A stretch of DNA of 64,000 nucleotides from Geoanaerobacter sp964528055 (GCA_964528055.1 CAZGQM010000004.1:186001-250000), one strand, 5' to 3'. Counted from the stretch's first letter, positions 9,548 through 18,423 are shown. Notes: generated from the letters alone by a model not told the origin. Program-made: numbers and translations.

Positions 9548-9576
9548 AATATAACCACCACCATGCAAAAAATCAA
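9548..9576 (-). promoter_or_regulatory. Sigma-70 promoter of groESL
   Basis: Minus strand TTGATT (9571-9576), a 17-nt spacer and TATATT (9548-9553). The CIRCE begins about 11 nt downstream of the -10. Confidence 0.75.
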
Positions 9577-9593
9577 GCCTCTAATCAAAATAA

Positions 9594-10160
9594 TTATTTT
9601 CTGGCAGCGAGGGGGATGATGACCCGTTCAGCAAGCTCTCGAGCGAGGCGTTTTGCAAGCTTGACCCTTTCCTTATCAAGGGTAGATTGGTCATGGTCGA
9701 AGAAACTCTCAAGAGGTAGAAGCACTTCGAAAGTGGGGAGCTGCTTGCCGGGTTCTGTCAGTTTTATCCTTGAGCTTATACGGAGCTCAGTCTGGCAGCA
9801 TCCGGCATTTTCGATATAGCTCCAGAGTTCACCACTCAGGTACACCTGTTTGACGAGCCACTTTTTGTCAACTTCGTCCAAATTATCCTTTATGATCTCG
9901 AATTGCTGAACCCTTGCCCGCTTGAGGTTCTCGTTGAGCAGATCTACGAAATCGTTGAAAACGGTTGCCTGTACTGTCCCTGGAACCAGCGAACTCGTAA
10001 AGGGCAGCACGTAGACGGTATCGAGCTCAGCAGGAGGGTTGAAGTCAGGCTTGACCGATACTTGCGCCCTGACTCCACAACCTTGGAGAATCAGAAGAGC
10101 CAATAAGGAAACCGCAAGGAGCGAGGCCCTTGTGAACAATGAAAGTTGCCTTGTCACCAT
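9594..10160 (-). CDS. Putative lipoprotein of unknown function
   Basis: 188 residues from the ATG at 10160. This start is chosen because its ATG overlaps the stop of the upstream DUF507 gene (ATGGTGA, 7-nt overlap), which implies coupled translation. The N-terminus is a lipoprotein signal with lipobox LLILQGC. The rest is a mixed alpha/beta domain of about 165 residues with a CC pair and a charged helical C-terminus. It resembles the general class of small periplasmic lipoproteins that look like LPS- or TolB-N-type domains, but I do not recognise a named family. Last gene of the run starting at hrcA. Confidence 0.7.
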   Translation of the reverse strand: MVTRQLSLFTRASLLAVSLLALLILQGCGVRAQVSVKPDFNPPAELDTVYVLPFTSSLVPGTVQATVFNDFVDLLNENLKRARVQQFEIIKDNLDEVDKKWLVKQVYLSGELWSYIENAGCCQTELRISSRIKLTEPGKQLPTFEVLLPLESFFDHDQSTLDKERVKLAKRLARELAERVIIPLAARK

Positions 10161-10426
10161 TTGCGTTTGGCCGTCTCTTCCTGAAAGAATTTCTGATAGA
10201 GAACTTCCCACTCGCGGCTCCCCGGAACCTTTGCCTGGGCATACGATGCAAGCTTCTTCCTTACCGCTTCGTCGATCTCACCAGCAACATCGAAGTAGCT
10301 AGAGATGGACTCCTTGATGGTTTCAAGTGCGCGCCTCTCGTCCTGAAAGTCAGCCAGATCGTCTTTCCAGAGTTTATCGAGAATTTTGTGGGCAATATGC
10401 GATATCCTGTCTTCTGATACCCTCAT
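10154..10426 (-). CDS. DUF507 family protein (second copy)
   Basis: A 90-residue, highly charged, probably helical protein beginning MRVSEDRISHIAHKILDKLW. It has the same layout as the neighbour encoded immediately upstream: an N-terminal helix, a basic stretch, and a long acidic/basic helix. It ends with a K/R-rich tail. DUF507 proteins are short bacterial proteins of unknown function. The start overlaps the previous stop by 4 nt (ATGA), so the two copies are translated together and may form a heteromer (inference). Confidence 0.8.
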   Translation of the reverse strand: MRVSEDRISHIAHKILDKLWKDDLADFQDERRALETIKESISSYFDVAGEIDEAVRKKLASYAQAKVPGSREWEVLYQKFFQEETAKRKW

Positions 10427-10710
10427 AATATGATATTCCGATCTTTGGCGAGTTTATCCTTGATCATCCTGAACATCTTGTGCCGGTCTATACCGGATGA
10501 ACCACTTCCCATTGAACGGAGGGTCTGGTCGAGAAGGTTTTCGGCATCGCGCTCCAACGCTTCTTCCTGCTTAAGGTCACTGTCAATGGCAGCCTTGACT
10601 GCTTTCAGGGCAGCTCCCCGCTCTCTCTTTAGCTGAATCAGACCGTTGGAAGTGAGATCATGAATCACCTTTTCAGCAAGCCGTGCCACCTGTTCGTCTT
10701 TAAGATGCAT
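10423..10710 (-). CDS. DUF507 family protein (first copy)
   Basis: 95 residues beginning MHLKDEQVARLAEKVIHDL, with a pattern like that of the following gene (aligned features: LAEKVIHDLTSNGL versus IAHKILDKLWKDDL). It has no signal peptide or membrane segment. It lies about 72 nt after the phospholipase-D-like gene, in the heat-shock gene run, and overlaps the second copy by 4 nt. Function unknown. Confidence 0.8.
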   Translation of the reverse strand: MHLKDEQVARLAEKVIHDLTSNGLIQLKRERGAALKAVKAAIDSDLKQEEALERDAENLLDQTLRSMGSGSSGIDRHKMFRMIKDKLAKDRNIIL

Positions 10711-10782
10711 GCCATCCCTTTCGCCTGATGTTCATAAGAAAGCTGCAACTGATTGTACAGATTCCGTTACCAAATGCAACGA

Positions 10783-11343
10783 TCAAAGCCTGTCCAGATA
10801 TGCCGTGACCTCCGCAGCCATTTCTGGGGAGTCGAGCATGACCGACAGTTCGTTGTTGTGCCGAAGGGCGCTTTGCGAAAGGTTGTGGCTCCCGAGGAAG
10901 ACAAAGCGACCGTCGATTACTGCAACCTTGGTATGGGTTGTCACGCCCGGAGAGTCGAAATAAACCTTGACCCCTCCCTTGTTAAGCAGTTCAGCGGTCC
11001 GGCGGTTGTCAAAGTCAAGCGAATCACGACCGGCAGAGGTGCGATCTGCTGACTGTCGCTCAAGCAAGACAGTGACTTCTACCCCTCGCTTTTTGGCCTG
11101 TATCAGTTCTTCTGCAATCCTTCGAGGTAGATTTGTACGGGAATCGGTGATTTTGAATAGAAAAAAGGAGAAATAAATGCTCTTTCGTGCCGAATGGACA
11201 CCTTCCAGCAGTGCGTCAGAGAACTCCCTGTTTTTTAGAAGGGTGGTGCGGGCGGCATAGGTGCCGCCAGCCAAAGCGATCTGTGCCGACAAAAAGATGA
11301 GGTAAAGTGCGGCAACTGCAACTCGGACAGAAACGCTCATCAT
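10783..11343 (-). CDS. Secreted phospholipase D-like / Nuc-type endonuclease domain protein
   Basis: 186 residues with a signal peptide (AALYLIFLSAQIALAGG) and one complete HKD motif, HTKVAVIDGRFVFLGSHN (HxKx4Dx6GSxN). A single-HKD protein of this size is expected to act as a homodimer, as the Nuc endonuclease does; the substrate could be nucleic acid or phospholipid. Its ATG overlaps the dnaJ stop by 4 nt, so it is translationally coupled to the chaperone operon. That is an unusual place for a periplasmic nuclease. Confidence 0.85.
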   Translation of the reverse strand: MMSVSVRVAVAALYLIFLSAQIALAGGTYAARTTLLKNREFSDALLEGVHSARKSIYFSFFLFKITDSRTNLPRRIAEELIQAKKRGVEVTVLLERQSADRTSAGRDSLDFDNRRTAELLNKGGVKVYFDSPGVTTHTKVAVIDGRFVFLGSHNLSQSALRHNNELSVMLDSPEMAAEVTAYLDRL

Positions 11344-12464
11344 TTCAGGATATCCATCACCTTATCAAAAAAACCCTTCCGCATAGGGTGAACATCTTCG
11401 CCGCTGATACGGGCAAGCTCCTCAAGTATGTCCCGCTGCTGACGATTCAGATTGGTCGGGGTCTCAACTCGAACAACCACCAGCTGATCGCCGCGGCCAT
11501 AGCCCTGGAGAACAGGGACCCCCTTGCCGCGCATTCTGAAGATCTTGCCTGACTGAGTACCTTCAGGTACTTTCAAAGATACACGACCATCCAGCGTAGG
11601 GATTTCAATCTCGCAACCGAGTGCAGCCTGGGTGAAGCTTATAGGTATCTCGCAGATGACATCGTTCCCCTCACGTGTAAAAAGGGGATGCTCACGAACA
11701 TTTATCAGTATATATAAATCGCCATTACCCCCCCCCTTTGTCCCCTGTCCCCCCTCACCGGAGAGCTTGAGACGATTGCCGGTTTCTACACCAGGCGGAA
11801 CCTTGACGGGGAGAACCTTGGTGTCTTTGACGCTGCCACTCCCTCGGCAGGAACTGCAGGGATTGTCAACGACACGCCCTTCACCGTTACAGTGGCTGCA
11901 TGCACGACTAACGCTGAAAAAACCTTGCTGAAAGCGAACCTGTCCGGCGCCCCTGCAAGTTGGACATGTCTTGGCGTCTGTCCCCGGCTTGGCTCCCGAA
12001 CCGTTACAGGTTGAGCAGCGCTTGGAATAAGGAACATCTATAGTAGTTTCGATGCCATTTGCAACATCCTCAAAATTTATCTCCAGTGTGTACTGAAGAT
12101 CATCACCCCGGCGACCCTGGCCCCTCTGACGACCACCCCCTCCGAAAACATCGCCAAAGATGTCGGAGAAAATATCGTTGAACGGGGTGCCGGCACCGAA
12201 ACCAAAGCCTCCTCCTCCAAATCCTGCCCCACTCACCCCTGCATGACCGAACTGGTCATATTGAGCCCGTTTTTCAGGATCAGAGAGGACTTCGTAGGCC
12301 TCGCTCAGCTCTTTGAACTTGTCTTCAGCCAACTTGTCACCAGGATTTTTATCTGGATGAAACTGTATGGCCAGCTTGCGATAGGTTTTTTTGATCTCTG
12401 TCTCAGATGCGTTGCGATGTACGCCGAGCACATCGTAATAATCGCGCTTTTCACCGTTTGCCAA
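11340..12464 (-). CDS. dnaJ: Chaperone protein DnaJ
   Basis: Hsp40 co-chaperone that delivers substrates to DnaK and stimulates its ATPase. The 374 residues show the J domain (YYDVLGVHRNASETEIKK, with HPD in FHPDKNPGD). A Gly/Phe-rich linker follows, then four CxxCxGxG-type zinc repeats (CSTCNGSG, CPTCRGAG, CSHCNGEG, CSSCRGSG) and the C-terminal substrate domain. All key residues are present. It follows dnaK after a 103-nt gap that carries a hairpin. Confidence 0.98.
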   Translation of the reverse strand: MANGEKRDYYDVLGVHRNASETEIKKTYRKLAIQFHPDKNPGDKLAEDKFKELSEAYEVLSDPEKRAQYDQFGHAGVSGAGFGGGGFGFGAGTPFNDIFSDIFGDVFGGGGRQRGQGRRGDDLQYTLEINFEDVANGIETTIDVPYSKRCSTCNGSGAKPGTDAKTCPTCRGAGQVRFQQGFFSVSRACSHCNGEGRVVDNPCSSCRGSGSVKDTKVLPVKVPPGVETGNRLKLSGEGGQGTKGGGNGDLYILINVREHPLFTREGNDVICEIPISFTQAALGCEIEIPTLDGRVSLKVPEGTQSGKIFRMRGKGVPVLQGYGRGDQLVVVRVETPTNLNRQQRDILEELARISGEDVHPMRKGFFDKVMDILK

Positions 12465-12480
12465 AATCTACCCCTTAGGA

Positions 12481-12524
12481 ATGCAAAGAGGCAGCGGCCG
12501 AAAAACAGCCACTGCCTGTTGCAT
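12481..12524 (-). terminator. Hairpin in the dnaK-dnaJ gap
   Basis: ATGCAA...TTGCAT outer arms and an inner GGCAGCGGC/GCCACTGCC stem form one long stem-loop between dnaK and dnaJ. No strong T run follows on the minus strand. It may be a partial terminator or an mRNA-processing/stability element that lowers dnaJ relative to dnaK. Confidence 0.5.
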
Positions 12525-12567
12525 GAATATGCAGATTGAATGGGTCCTAATAACCGCGGACCGAACG

Positions 12568-14493
12568 TTATTTCTTGTCGTCCTTAACCTCTTCAAAGTC
12601 AGCATCCACGACCTTCTCACCTTTAGGAGAGGCTTGAGGACCTTCATGCGGAGCGTCAGGCTCTTCACCTGTTTGCTGCTGAGCCTGCTGAGTCTGGGCA
12701 TAGACCGCCTCAGCAAGTTTGTGGGATGCCTGTGTAAGCTCGTCGGTAGACTTTTTGATAGCCTCCAGATCTTCACCCTCCATTGCCTTTTTGAGGTTGC
12801 TCACGCACGACTCGATCTTCGTCTTCTCGTCCGCTTGAATCTTGTCCCCATACTCCCTGAGTGACTTCTCAGTCGAGTAGATCAAGCTGTCAGCCTGATT
12901 GCGGGACTCTATGATCTCACGTCTCTTCTTGTCCTCGGCAGAATGCGCTTCCGCATCTCTTACCATCTTGTCGATCTCGTCCTTTGAGAGACCTGAGGAT
13001 GCAGTGATCCGAATCGACTGCTCCTTGCCTGTTCCCAAGTCCTTGGCAGAGACATGAACGATACCGTTGGCATCAATGTCAAAAGTTACTTCAACCTGCG
13101 GGACGCCTCGTGGTGCAGGGGGAATTCCGGTAAGTTCGAAGTTGCCGAGTGTCTTGTTGTTGGCCGACATCTCCCGCTCACCCTGGAGGACATGAATGGT
13201 CACCGCCGGCTGATTATCCGCGGCTGTCGAGAATACCTGACTCTTCCGGCACGGGATGGTTGTGTTCTTTTCGATCAGCCGGGTCATAACTCCACCCAGT
13301 GTTTCGATCCCGAGTGAAAGCGGGGTTACGTCTAGCAGAAGCACATCTTTGACGTCACCCTTGAGTACCCCACCCTGAATACCGGCACCAATGGCCACGA
13401 CTTCGTCAGGGTTTACCCCCTTGTTAGGGACCTTGTTAAAGATATCCTGTACCCGCTTCTGCACAGACGGCATCCGGGTCATCCCGCCTACGAGAATCAC
13501 CTCGTCGATTTCGGAAGGGGAAAGACCTGCATCCTTGAGGGCAGTCCTGCATGGCCCCTCCAGCTTGTCTAACAGATCGGAGCAGAGGGCCTCCAGCTTA
13601 GCCCTGGTAAGCTTCAGGGTCAGGTGTTTCGGTCCGCTGGCATCAGCAGTGATGAAGGGAAGGTTGATGTCGGTTTCGAGTGTGGTAGAGAGCTCGCACT
13701 TGGCCTTTTCAGCCGCCTCCTTCAGACGCTGCAGTGCCATCTTATCGTTACGAAGGTTTATCCCCTGGTCCTTATTGAACTCGTCGGCAATCCAGTCGAT
13801 AACCTTCTGGTCGAAGTCCTCGCCACCGAGGAAAGTATCGCCATTGGTCGCCTTAACCTCGAATACGCCATCGCCAAGCTCCAGAATGGAGATATCGAAG
13901 GTCCCGCCGCCAAGGTCGAAAACCGCAATCTTCTCATCCTTCTTCTTGTCCAAACCATAGGCCAGCGCCGCGGCAGTCGGCTCGTTAATGATCCGAAGGA
14001 CGTTCAATCCTGCGATTTTACCTGCATCTTTAGTGGCCTGGCGCTGGGAGTCGTCGAAATAGGCAGGCACCGTTATGACTGCATCGGTTACGGTCTCACC
14101 CAGATAATCCTCTGCAGTCTTTTTCATCTTCTGCAGGATCATGGCCGAGATCTCGGGAGGTGAGAACCTCTGACCGCGTGCCTCTACCCAGGCATCGCCG
14201 TTGTCTGCCTTTACGATCTTGAAAGGCGATATGGCTATGTCCTTGCGAACAGCTTCCGAGTCGTACTTCCGACCGATCAGTCGCTTGATGGCGAAGAGGG
14301 TGTTCTCAGGGTTTGTGACTGCCTGGCGCTTGGCCTGCTGCCCCACTGGACGTTCACCGCTTTCGGTGAGGGCTACCATGGACGGTGTAGTCCGGCTCCC
14401 TTCAGAGTTGGCTATGACAACCGGTTCCCCCCCCTCCATGATGGCTACGCAGGAGTTGGTGGTCCCGAGGTCGATACCTATTACTTTGCTCAT
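12568..14493 (-). CDS. dnaK: Chaperone protein DnaK (Hsp70)
   Basis: ATP-driven chaperone. 641 residues, canonical throughout. The nucleotide-binding domain has IGIDLGTTNSCVA, the linker region has DVTPLSLGIETLGG, and the substrate domain and helical lid are complete. The C-terminal end is acidic (DADFEEVKDDKK). It sits 93 nt after grpE in the hrcA-grpE-dnaK-dnaJ operon. The start has a GGAGGAA-type ribosome site. Confidence 0.99.
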   Translation of the reverse strand: MSKVIGIDLGTTNSCVAIMEGGEPVVIANSEGSRTTPSMVALTESGERPVGQQAKRQAVTNPENTLFAIKRLIGRKYDSEAVRKDIAISPFKIVKADNGDAWVEARGQRFSPPEISAMILQKMKKTAEDYLGETVTDAVITVPAYFDDSQRQATKDAGKIAGLNVLRIINEPTAAALAYGLDKKKDEKIAVFDLGGGTFDISILELGDGVFEVKATNGDTFLGGEDFDQKVIDWIADEFNKDQGINLRNDKMALQRLKEAAEKAKCELSTTLETDINLPFITADASGPKHLTLKLTRAKLEALCSDLLDKLEGPCRTALKDAGLSPSEIDEVILVGGMTRMPSVQKRVQDIFNKVPNKGVNPDEVVAIGAGIQGGVLKGDVKDVLLLDVTPLSLGIETLGGVMTRLIEKNTTIPCRKSQVFSTAADNQPAVTIHVLQGEREMSANNKTLGNFELTGIPPAPRGVPQVEVTFDIDANGIVHVSAKDLGTGKEQSIRITASSGLSKDEIDKMVRDAEAHSAEDKKRREIIESRNQADSLIYSTEKSLREYGDKIQADEKTKIESCVSNLKKAMEGEDLEAIKKSTDELTQASHKLAEAVYAQTQQAQQQTGEEPDAPHEGPQASPKGEKVVDADFEEVKDDKK

Positions 14494-14586
14494 GTTCTTC
14501 CTCCTTCAACGTGTATGGTTCTCAATCATAAAGCTAGGCATCCCCTCGATAAAAAACAAGGGGGTACCGATATTTTCTACTTTTTT

Positions 14587-15192
14587 CTATTTTGCCACCG
14601 AAACCATTGCCGGCCGTAGTAGTCTCTCATTCAGCATATAACCTTTCTGATAGACCTCCACAACAGTGTTAGACGGCTGGTCATCGCACTCCACCTGCCC
14701 CATAGCCTGATGAAGAGCCGGATCAAAAGGTGTCCCCTTATCTGCTTCGGCCACAGCCACTCCGAATCTTTTCAGGGACGACATCAGCATATCGAGGGTC
14801 ATCCGTACACCGGTGATAACAGGATCCGCAGAATCGCAAACAGTATGAGCCAGCGCCCTTTCCATGTTGTCAATGGCCGGCAGGATCTCCAGAATCAGGC
14901 TTTCGTTACCATATTTCTGGATTTCCTCTTTCTCCTTCTGAACCCGCTTCCGGTAGTTTTCAAGGTCTGCACGTTCCCGGACGAACTTGTCCCAATTGCC
15001 AGCAGCCTCAGCATCCTTTGCCGCAAGAGATTCTTCCAGCTCTTTAAGACGGAGATCCAGCGAATCGGCTGCACCCGTATCGACTGGTTGACAGGAAGCA
15101 TCCTGGGTATCTTCCAGTTCTACAGTCTTGGAATCTTTTTCTTTATGTTTTTTCTTTTCCACTTTCAGGTCACTCCTTGTTGCCTTGCGCAA
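14587..15192 (-). CDS. grpE: Nucleotide exchange factor GrpE
   Basis: Releases ADP from DnaK. The 201 residues have a charged, Lys-rich N-terminal tail, a long coiled coil (about residues 40-110, with FVRERADLENYRKRVQKEKEE), and the C-terminal beta domain with GTPFDPALHQAMGQVE and GYMLNERLLRPAMVSVAK. It starts 9 nt after the hrcA stop. Confidence 0.97.
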   Translation of the reverse strand: MRKATRSDLKVEKKKHKEKDSKTVELEDTQDASCQPVDTGAADSLDLRLKELEESLAAKDAEAAGNWDKFVRERADLENYRKRVQKEKEEIQKYGNESLILEILPAIDNMERALAHTVCDSADPVITGVRMTLDMLMSSLKRFGVAVAEADKGTPFDPALHQAMGQVECDDQPSNTVVEVYQKGYMLNERLLRPAMVSVAK

Positions 15193-15201
15193 ACCACTAC
15201 T

Positions 15202-16230
15202 CTAACCTTCCAGAAGGCGGCTCACCAGCTTGGCAGTATAATCAACTACAGGGATCACCTTGGCATACCCCATACGCGTAGGCCCTATCACACCCAGAAT
15301 TCCGATGGAGTTTCGACCGGTCCGATACGTGGATGTAATGAGACTTATCCCTGACATATGCGAAAGGCGCGATTCAGCCCCAATGAAAATATTGATACCT
15401 TCCGCTTCCATGCAGCGGTCCAGAAGATTTACCAGCTGCCCCTTCTCCTCGAAGGTCCGAAAGATCTCCTTCATCCGACCGATATCGGCAAACTCGGGAA
15501 GCTCCATTATGTTGGACTGCCCCTCAAGAAAAACTTCAGAGTCAGCATCACCGAGGGTCTGCTGAGAAAGTGAAATGGCATTTGCCATCATCTGGTCGTA
15601 TCGTACCTTCTCGTTTTCCATCTCTTCAACGAGACGGCTCTTAACCTGGGCGATGGTTAAACCTTGCAGCAGCCCATTGAGATAGTTATTCATCAATTCA
15701 AGATCCGATGGTGCAATCTCGTCCACGGATTCGATAATCTTGTTCTGAACGGTGCCTGTCTGAGAAACCAGGATCACAAGTATTCTTCGGCCTGAAAGCT
15801 TGACAAACTCGATATGGAGCAGGACCGCTGCGGTGAAGCGAGGCGCTACAACCACCCCCATGTAGTGGGAAATCGATGAGAGTATTCGGCTGGTATCTCG
15901 AAGGACAGTGCCGATATCCCTGCCGTCGATGCAGCAGCGTCGACGAATCTCTTCCCGCTCGTTCCGACTGACCCGTCGAACTGCAAGCAGAGAATCGACA
16001 TACAATCGGTAAGCTTTGTCGGTTGGTACGCGACCAGCGGAGGTGTGCGGGGAGATAAGATACCCCATCTCCTCCAGATCGGACATGACGTTTCGTACCG
16101 TTGCCGGTGACAGGGCTAAAGGGTGACGACGCGAAATCGTACCGCTCCCTACCGGTTCGGCAGTCATGATATAATCCTCGATGATTGCTTCGAGGATCTG
16201 CTTGCTCCTGTCGTTTAGAACATCCAGCAT
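15202..16230 (-). CDS. hrcA: Heat-inducible transcription repressor HrcA
   Basis: Represses class I heat-shock genes by binding CIRCE; GroEL modulates its activity. From the ATG at 16230 (MLDVLNDRSKQILEAIIEDYI) it is 342 residues. It has an N-terminal winged-helix DNA-binding domain (SPATVRNVMSDLEEMGYL, SAGRVPTDKAYR), a GAF-like middle and the C-terminal GxIGPTRMxYxK signature. A longer frame from 16254 is rejected because the CIRCE operator (16248-16274) would lie inside it. It heads the operon and is autoregulated. Confidence 0.96.
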   Translation of the reverse strand: MLDVLNDRSKQILEAIIEDYIMTAEPVGSGTISRRHPLALSPATVRNVMSDLEEMGYLISPHTSAGRVPTDKAYRLYVDSLLAVRRVSRNEREEIRRRCCIDGRDIGTVLRDTSRILSSISHYMGVVVAPRFTAAVLLHIEFVKLSGRRILVILVSQTGTVQNKIIESVDEIAPSDLELMNNYLNGLLQGLTIAQVKSRLVEEMENEKVRYDQMMANAISLSQQTLGDADSEVFLEGQSNIMELPEFADIGRMKEIFRTFEEKGQLVNLLDRCMEAEGINIFIGAESRLSHMSGISLITSTYRTGRNSIGILGVIGPTRMGYAKVIPVVDYTAKLVSRLLEG

Positions 16231-16247
16231 GAGGGCACCGAAAAAAA

Positions 16248-16274
16248 TTAGCACTCGCTGAATCGGAGTGCTAA
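16248..16274 (-). promoter_or_regulatory. CIRCE operator of the hrcA-grpE-dnaK-dnaJ operon
   Basis: A perfect TTAGCACTC-N9-GAGTGCTAA repeat, 17 nt upstream of the hrcA ATG and just downstream of its promoter. It implies HrcA autorepression and joint control with groESL. Confidence 0.97.
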
Positions 16275-16284
16275 ATATACAGAT

Positions 16285-16313
16285 AACTTAATTACCGCTG
16301 TCCGCTTTGTCAA
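16285..16313 (-). promoter_or_regulatory. Sigma-70 promoter of the hrcA operon
   Basis: Minus strand perfect TTGACA (16308-16313), 17-nt spacer, TAAGTT (16285-16290), followed within 11 nt by CIRCE. Confidence 0.7.
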
Positions 16314-16349
16314 GGCATTTCACGAAAATTTGCCGCCTAATGGGCTTTA

Positions 16350-17513
16350 TCAGACAAAGTCCGCAAAGAGCTGATTGGCCAAGAGAACCCCTTTCCGGGT
16401 GAGGCAAAGACGGTTGTCACAAAAGGCCAGGAGTCCATTCGCAAGGTGGCGCTCCACTACTCCGGGAAATGCCTCGCTGAGCGAATCTCCAAACTCTTCC
16501 TGGAATCGGATCAGGTCGACACCTTCCAGCAGCCTTAACCCGAGGAAAAGTGACTCCCCCATCGCTTCGTGCCTGGACAACACCTCTACCCCCCCTCCTC
16601 CGAGAGTATTGCCAAGTACCTTTCGCGAATACCCCTTGATATCAGGAGGATTATGAAATCGTCGCCCGAAACCATGGTCATCCAGGAACGAGTGAGCCGC
16701 AGCGCCAAACCCGAGATAGCTGCCACGATGCCAGTAAACCTGGTTGTGTAGAGAGCGGTAACCAGGACGTGCAAAGTTGGCGATCTCGTAATGCTCAAAA
16801 CCGGCGGCAGGAAGTATGTCCATGGTCATCTCGTACATCCTGGCAGAGTCGTCATCATTGGGTAGCGACAAATCCCCCTGCTCTATCATGGTCGCAAACC
16901 TGGTCCCATTTTCGATAGTCAGACCATACGCAGAGATATGAGCCGGACTGAGGGCCACGGCATCCGCGAGGCTCTGCTCCCAATGGGCAAGGCTCTGACC
17001 AGGGAGGGAGTGCATAAGATCTATCCCCAGATTGTCAAATCCTGCCCTTTGCGCAATGCAGATAGCGTCTCTCGCCTCTTTGGCAGAATGAACCCGACCC
17101 AACACCGAAAGCATCCTGTCGTCCAATGACTGGACCCCGATGGATAAACGATTTACTCCAGCTGCTCTATAAGATGCCAGACTCTCCAGAGAAACTGTGC
17201 CGGGATTGGCCTCCAGAGTCACCTCTGCATCATCTACAAGTCCGTATAGACGCTGAGCCGTGCTTATCAATCGTTCCACCAGTTCCGGCACGAGGAGAGT
17301 TGGCGTCCCGCCGCCAAAGTAGAGAGTCCCTGCCTCTGGCAGTCCAGTAAGGCCAATTGCACGAAGTTCCATCTCCTGGATCACCGTAGCAACGTAGCCA
17401 GGAACTGCTGCAGGTGAATATGCTACCGAAGCAAAATCGCAGTAGCTGCACTTTTTGATGCAGAAAGGGATATGGATGTATAATGAAGCCTGCATTTTTC
17501 GATGATATGGCAT
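16350..17513 (-). CDS. hemW: HemW-type radical SAM protein (heme chaperone, formerly HemN-like)
   Basis: 387 residues with the radical-SAM cluster motif in HIPFCIKKCSYCDF (CxxxCxxC), GGGTPTLL, and EANPGTV. A C-terminal HemN domain ends in LCLTRKGVLLANQLF. HemW proteins insert or hand over heme rather than oxidise coproporphyrinogen. It lacks the longer N-terminal extension of true HemN. This fits an organism with many cytochromes. The ATG at 17513 has an AGGGTG ribosome site; an internal Met at 17495 is the alternative. It diverges from the nitrilase-family gene. Confidence 0.92.
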   Translation of the reverse strand: MPYHRKMQASLYIHIPFCIKKCSYCDFASVAYSPAAVPGYVATVIQEMELRAIGLTGLPEAGTLYFGGGTPTLLVPELVERLISTAQRLYGLVDDAEVTLEANPGTVSLESLASYRAAGVNRLSIGVQSLDDRMLSVLGRVHSAKEARDAICIAQRAGFDNLGIDLMHSLPGQSLAHWEQSLADAVALSPAHISAYGLTIENGTRFATMIEQGDLSLPNDDDSARMYEMTMDILPAAGFEHYEIANFARPGYRSLHNQVYWHRGSYLGFGAAAHSFLDDHGFGRRFHNPPDIKGYSRKVLGNTLGGGGVEVLSRHEAMGESLFLGLRLLEGVDLIRFQEEFGDSLSEAFPGVVERHLANGLLAFCDNRLCLTRKGVLLANQLFADFV

Positions 17514-17543
17514 TGCACCCTAAAAAGTCCAAGTTAAATCTGA

Positions 17544-17572
17544 TTGAAAAGTGGGAATATTGAAAGTAAACT
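17544..17572 (+). promoter_or_regulatory. Putative promoter of the nitrilase-family gene
   Basis: TTGAAA (17544-17549), 17-nt spacer, TAAACT (17567-17572), 50 nt upstream of the ATG. Moderate match. Confidence 0.35.
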
Positions 17573-17621
17573 ACCGGTTCAAAGATATAGGCACCCCACT
17601 GAAATTCCTAGGAGGCTGATC

Positions 17622-18401
17622 ATGTCGCGCTTGCTCCGAGCTGCCGCAGTACAATTCAACATTCAGTCAGGCGATATAAATGCCAACATGGAAACTGCAC
17701 GGGCGGCTATAGCCCGTGTGGCGGCAAAGGGAGCCCGGCTGGCAGTACTTCCCGAGGTTTGGAGCTGCGGCTTTGCATACAGGGAGTTGAACGAGCTGGC
17801 TCTCCGAACCCCCGAGGTGCTGGAAGAGATGGGGCGACTCTCTGCGGAACACGGCATGGTGATTGTGGGGAGCCTACCTGAGCCCGACGGCGACAAGGTC
17901 TGCAATACCGCTTATATCCTTGACAAAGGGAGGCTGGCAGGGAAATACCGAAAGATTCATCTCTTTTCGCTAATGAATGAAGACCGCTCATTTACCGGCG
18001 GAGACCGATGGGTGGTTGCTGAGACCAGCGTCGGTCATATTGGGGTATTCATCTGTTACGATCTCCGTTTCCCCGAACTCGCCCGCAGGCTGGCACTGGA
18101 AGGGGCAGAGATCATCGTTGTGCCTGGCGAGTGGCCCAAACCAAGGGAAGAGCACTGGCGAACCCTGCTTCGTGCCCGCGCCATCGAAAACCAGCTATTC
18201 GTGGTGGCAGCCAACTGCTGCGGAGTTACGGGAAAACTCGACTTCTTCGGCTCCAGCCTCATCATCGACCACAAAGGGGAGTTACTCGCCGAGGGAGGAT
18301 ATGATCCGACAGAACTGGTGGCAGACCTGGATTTTGAGGCGAAGGATACGTGGCGTGAGCAGATAACCTGCTTCAGAGACAGGAAGCCTGAGTATTACTA
18401 A
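17622..18401 (+). CDS. Carbon-nitrogen hydrolase (nitrilase superfamily, omega-amidase-like)
   Basis: Cytoplasmic amidase that cleaves C-N bonds of small amides; the substrate is not determined by the sequence. 259 residues from the ATG at 17622, which follows an ideal AGGAGG site. The catalytic triad is visible: Glu45 (VLPEVW), Lys111 (YRKIHLF) and Cys145 (FICYDLRFPEL). The nearest named types are the Nit2/omega-amidase and deaminated-glutathione amidase groups, whose job is metabolite repair (family knowledge). It is followed by the tol operon, which has its own promoter. Confidence 0.92.
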   Translation: MSRLLRAAAVQFNIQSGDINANMETARAAIARVAAKGARLAVLPEVWSCGFAYRELNELALRTPEVLEEMGRLSAEHGMVIVGSLPEPDGDKVCNTAYILDKGRLAGKYRKIHLFSLMNEDRSFTGGDRWVVAETSVGHIGVFICYDLRFPELARRLALEGAEIIVVPGEWPKPREEHWRTLLRARAIENQLFVVAANCCGVTGKLDFFGSSLIIDHKGELLAEGGYDPTELVADLDFEAKDTWREQITCFRDRKPEYY

Positions 18402-18423
18402 AAGCACTTATTGAAAATCTGTA

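Noticed and set aside
16231..16254. Upstream start for hrcA
   Set aside because: This would put the CIRCE operator inside the coding region; the ATG at 16230 begins the usual HrcA N-terminus.
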